From the NCBI GenBank assembly GCA_045594105.1, contig JAZNXY010000125.1:1-6532 (forward strand): a stretch of DNA of 6,532 bases, given 5' to 3'. The notes under the pieces were generated by a model, which was not told the DNA's origin, did not search any database, and worked only from the letters and a program-made list of their open reading frames with translations. Below are positions 5,448 to 6,532 of this stretch, piece after piece. The position numbers were made by a program, and so were the translations under genes. The stretch's first letter is position 1, and every line of letters begins with the position of its first letter. This DNA is from URNF01 sp045594105 (GTDB lineage: Bacteria > Bacillota > Clostridia > Oscillospirales > Acutalibacteraceae).

Positions 5448-6532
5448 ATGAACTATATTGAGGCACTCGAGTATATTCATAGCATTAACTGGACCTTCTG
5501 TAAGCCCGGTCTTGACCGCATCGGTGAGCTGTGTGAAAAATTGGGACATCCCGAACGGCATTTACGGTTTATTCACGTAGCGGGTACGAACGGTAAGGGC
5601 TCGTTTTGTGCTATGACCGCCTCCGTTTTGCAAGCCGCAGGGTATAAAACGGGGTTGTATACCTCTCCCTTTATCCGTACCTTTAATGAACGGATGCAGA
5701 TAAACGGAGAGAATATTGCGGATGATGAATTGGCGGAAATTACGGCATTGGTGAAGCCCTTTGCGGACAGTATGACCGATAAACCGACCGAATTTGAACT
5801 GATTACTGCGATTGCGTTCGAATATTTCCGCCGTCACGCTTGCGATGTGGTGGTGCTCGAAACAGGGATGGGCGGACGGCTGGATTCCACCAACATTATT
5901 GAAAATGCATTGCTTTCGGTGATTACCGGCATTGCCCTTGACCATACTGCATTTTTGGGAGATACGGTAGAGGCGATTGCCGCAGAAAAGGCAGGGATTA
6001 TTAAAAACGGTGTTCCTGTGTTGTTCGGTGGCGAGGACGAAGGAGCAGCAAAGGTGATTGCGGATGCCGCCAAAAAGCGTGATGCGGCATTTTATCGCAC
6101 CGATTATACGTGCTTGACCAATGTCAACGCCACCCTTGACGGTACAACCTTTGATTATAAGGACAGAAAAGACGTGGCGATTCGCCTGTTGGGACTGTAT
6201 CAACCGAAAAACGCATCGCTCGTGCTGGATGCGGTGGATATTTTACGGGAAAACGGCTTGGATATCCCCGAAGCCGCCGTTTTGGAAGGTCTGCACACGG
6301 CGGTGTGGCACGCACGGTTTGAAATCGTAGGGCGTGATCCCCTGGTGATTTTTGACGGGGCACATAACCCGCAGGGTATTGAACAGGCGGTCAAAAGCGT
6401 CAAACAGTATTTCGGTGATGATAAAGTGTATTTGCTTACCGCTGTTCTGAAGGATAAAGATTATACGGGTATTGCGAAAATGCTTTCCGAAATTGCTGAG
6501 AAGGCGTTTGTGATGACCCCCGATTCACCTCG
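5448..6532 (+). CDS. folC: Folylpolyglutamate synthase / dihydrofolate synthase FolC (3' end missing)
   Basis: The open frame runs to the right edge, giving 361 residues of a family usually near 430, so the last 60-80 residues lie outside. FolC is a cytosolic ATP-dependent Mur-ligase-type enzyme that adds gamma-glutamates to tetrahydrofolate and, in many bacteria, joins glutamate to dihydropteroate. Visible motifs are the P-loop HVAGTNGKGSF (43-53), YTSPFIRTFNERMQING (71-87), ETGMGGRLDSTN (138-149), LDHTAFLGDT with EKAGIIK (164-173 and 180-186; K181 is the likely carbamylated lysine), and FDGAHNPQG (302-310) starting the C-terminal domain. The segment usually read as W-P-G-R-F is W-H-A-R-F here (287-291). 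ATG 5448 follows folT by four bases, with GGAGG (5436-5440) inside the end of folT, so the two are co-transcribed and probably translationally coupled under riboswitch control. Confidence 0.95.
   Translation, partial: MNYIEALEYIHSINWTFCKPGLDRIGELCEKLGHPERHLRFIHVAGTNGKGSFCAMTASVLQAAGYKTGLYTSPFIRTFNERMQINGENIADDELAEITALVKPFADSMTDKPTEFELITAIAFEYFRRHACDVVVLETGMGGRLDSTNIIENALLSVITGIALDHTAFLGDTVEAIAAEKAGIIKNGVPVLFGGEDEGAAKVIADAAKKRDAAFYRTDYTCLTNVNATLDGTTFDYKDRKDVAIRLLGLYQPKNASLVLDAVDILRENGLDIPEAAVLEGLHTAVWHARFEIVGRDPLVIFDGAHNPQGIEQAVKSVKQYFGDDKVYLLTAVLKDKDYTGIAKMLSEIAEKAFVMTPDSP

Noticed and set aside
5562..6203. A 213-codon open frame on the minus strand
   Set aside because: It lies wholly inside folC, whose sense-strand motifs are unmistakable; the antisense protein has no recognisable motif and no plausible ribosome binding site context.

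Overview
The window reads as an ordinary chromosomal stretch of a low-to-mid-GC Gram-positive anaerobe, most likely a gut member of the class Clostridia (Bacillota). The support is strong GGAGG-type ribosome binding sites, near-consensus sigma-A promoters with 17-bp spacers, a DUF6472-type small protein, an ECF folate transporter subunit behind a tetrahydrofolate riboswitch, and compact operons. Genus cannot be read from the sequence.

Layout, left to right. (1) 31-594 (+): a promoter and a GNAT-family acetyltransferase frame broken by one in-frame TAG near its start. (2) 600-638: a perfect hairpin that can terminate transcription from both sides, between converging genes. (3) 654-2228 (-): a PutP-type sodium/proline symporter with its own promoter. 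(4) 2308-2358: a 23-bp perfect hairpin terminator that ends the next operon. (5) 2399-4629 (-): a tightly packed four-gene operon in the order small four-cysteine protein (DUF6472-like), MTA/SAH nucleosidase, PHP-type histidinol-phosphatase, TetR regulator. (6) 4630-4909: a divergent control region with back-to-back promoters, a THF riboswitch and its expression platform. (7) 4910 to the right edge (+): folT and folC; folC runs off the window.

How the genes work together. The clearest regulatory unit is promoter - THF riboswitch - folT - folC. FolT is the membrane folate-binding subunit of an ECF transporter, and FolC adds glutamates that trap and activate folates, so sensing of reduced folate would control both uptake and retention. 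No intrinsic terminator lies between the aptamer and folT, and a CCUCC element can pair with the folT Shine-Dalgarno, so control is probably at translation initiation. The divergent operon carries the nucleosidase that clears SAH and MTA, so both sides of the control region touch one-carbon and methyl metabolism; that link is inference. The best second looks are the riboswitch and its switch mechanism, the amber-interrupted GNAT gene, and short repeats over three of the promoters. I found no clearly new system, mobile element, CRISPR array, tRNA or rRNA.
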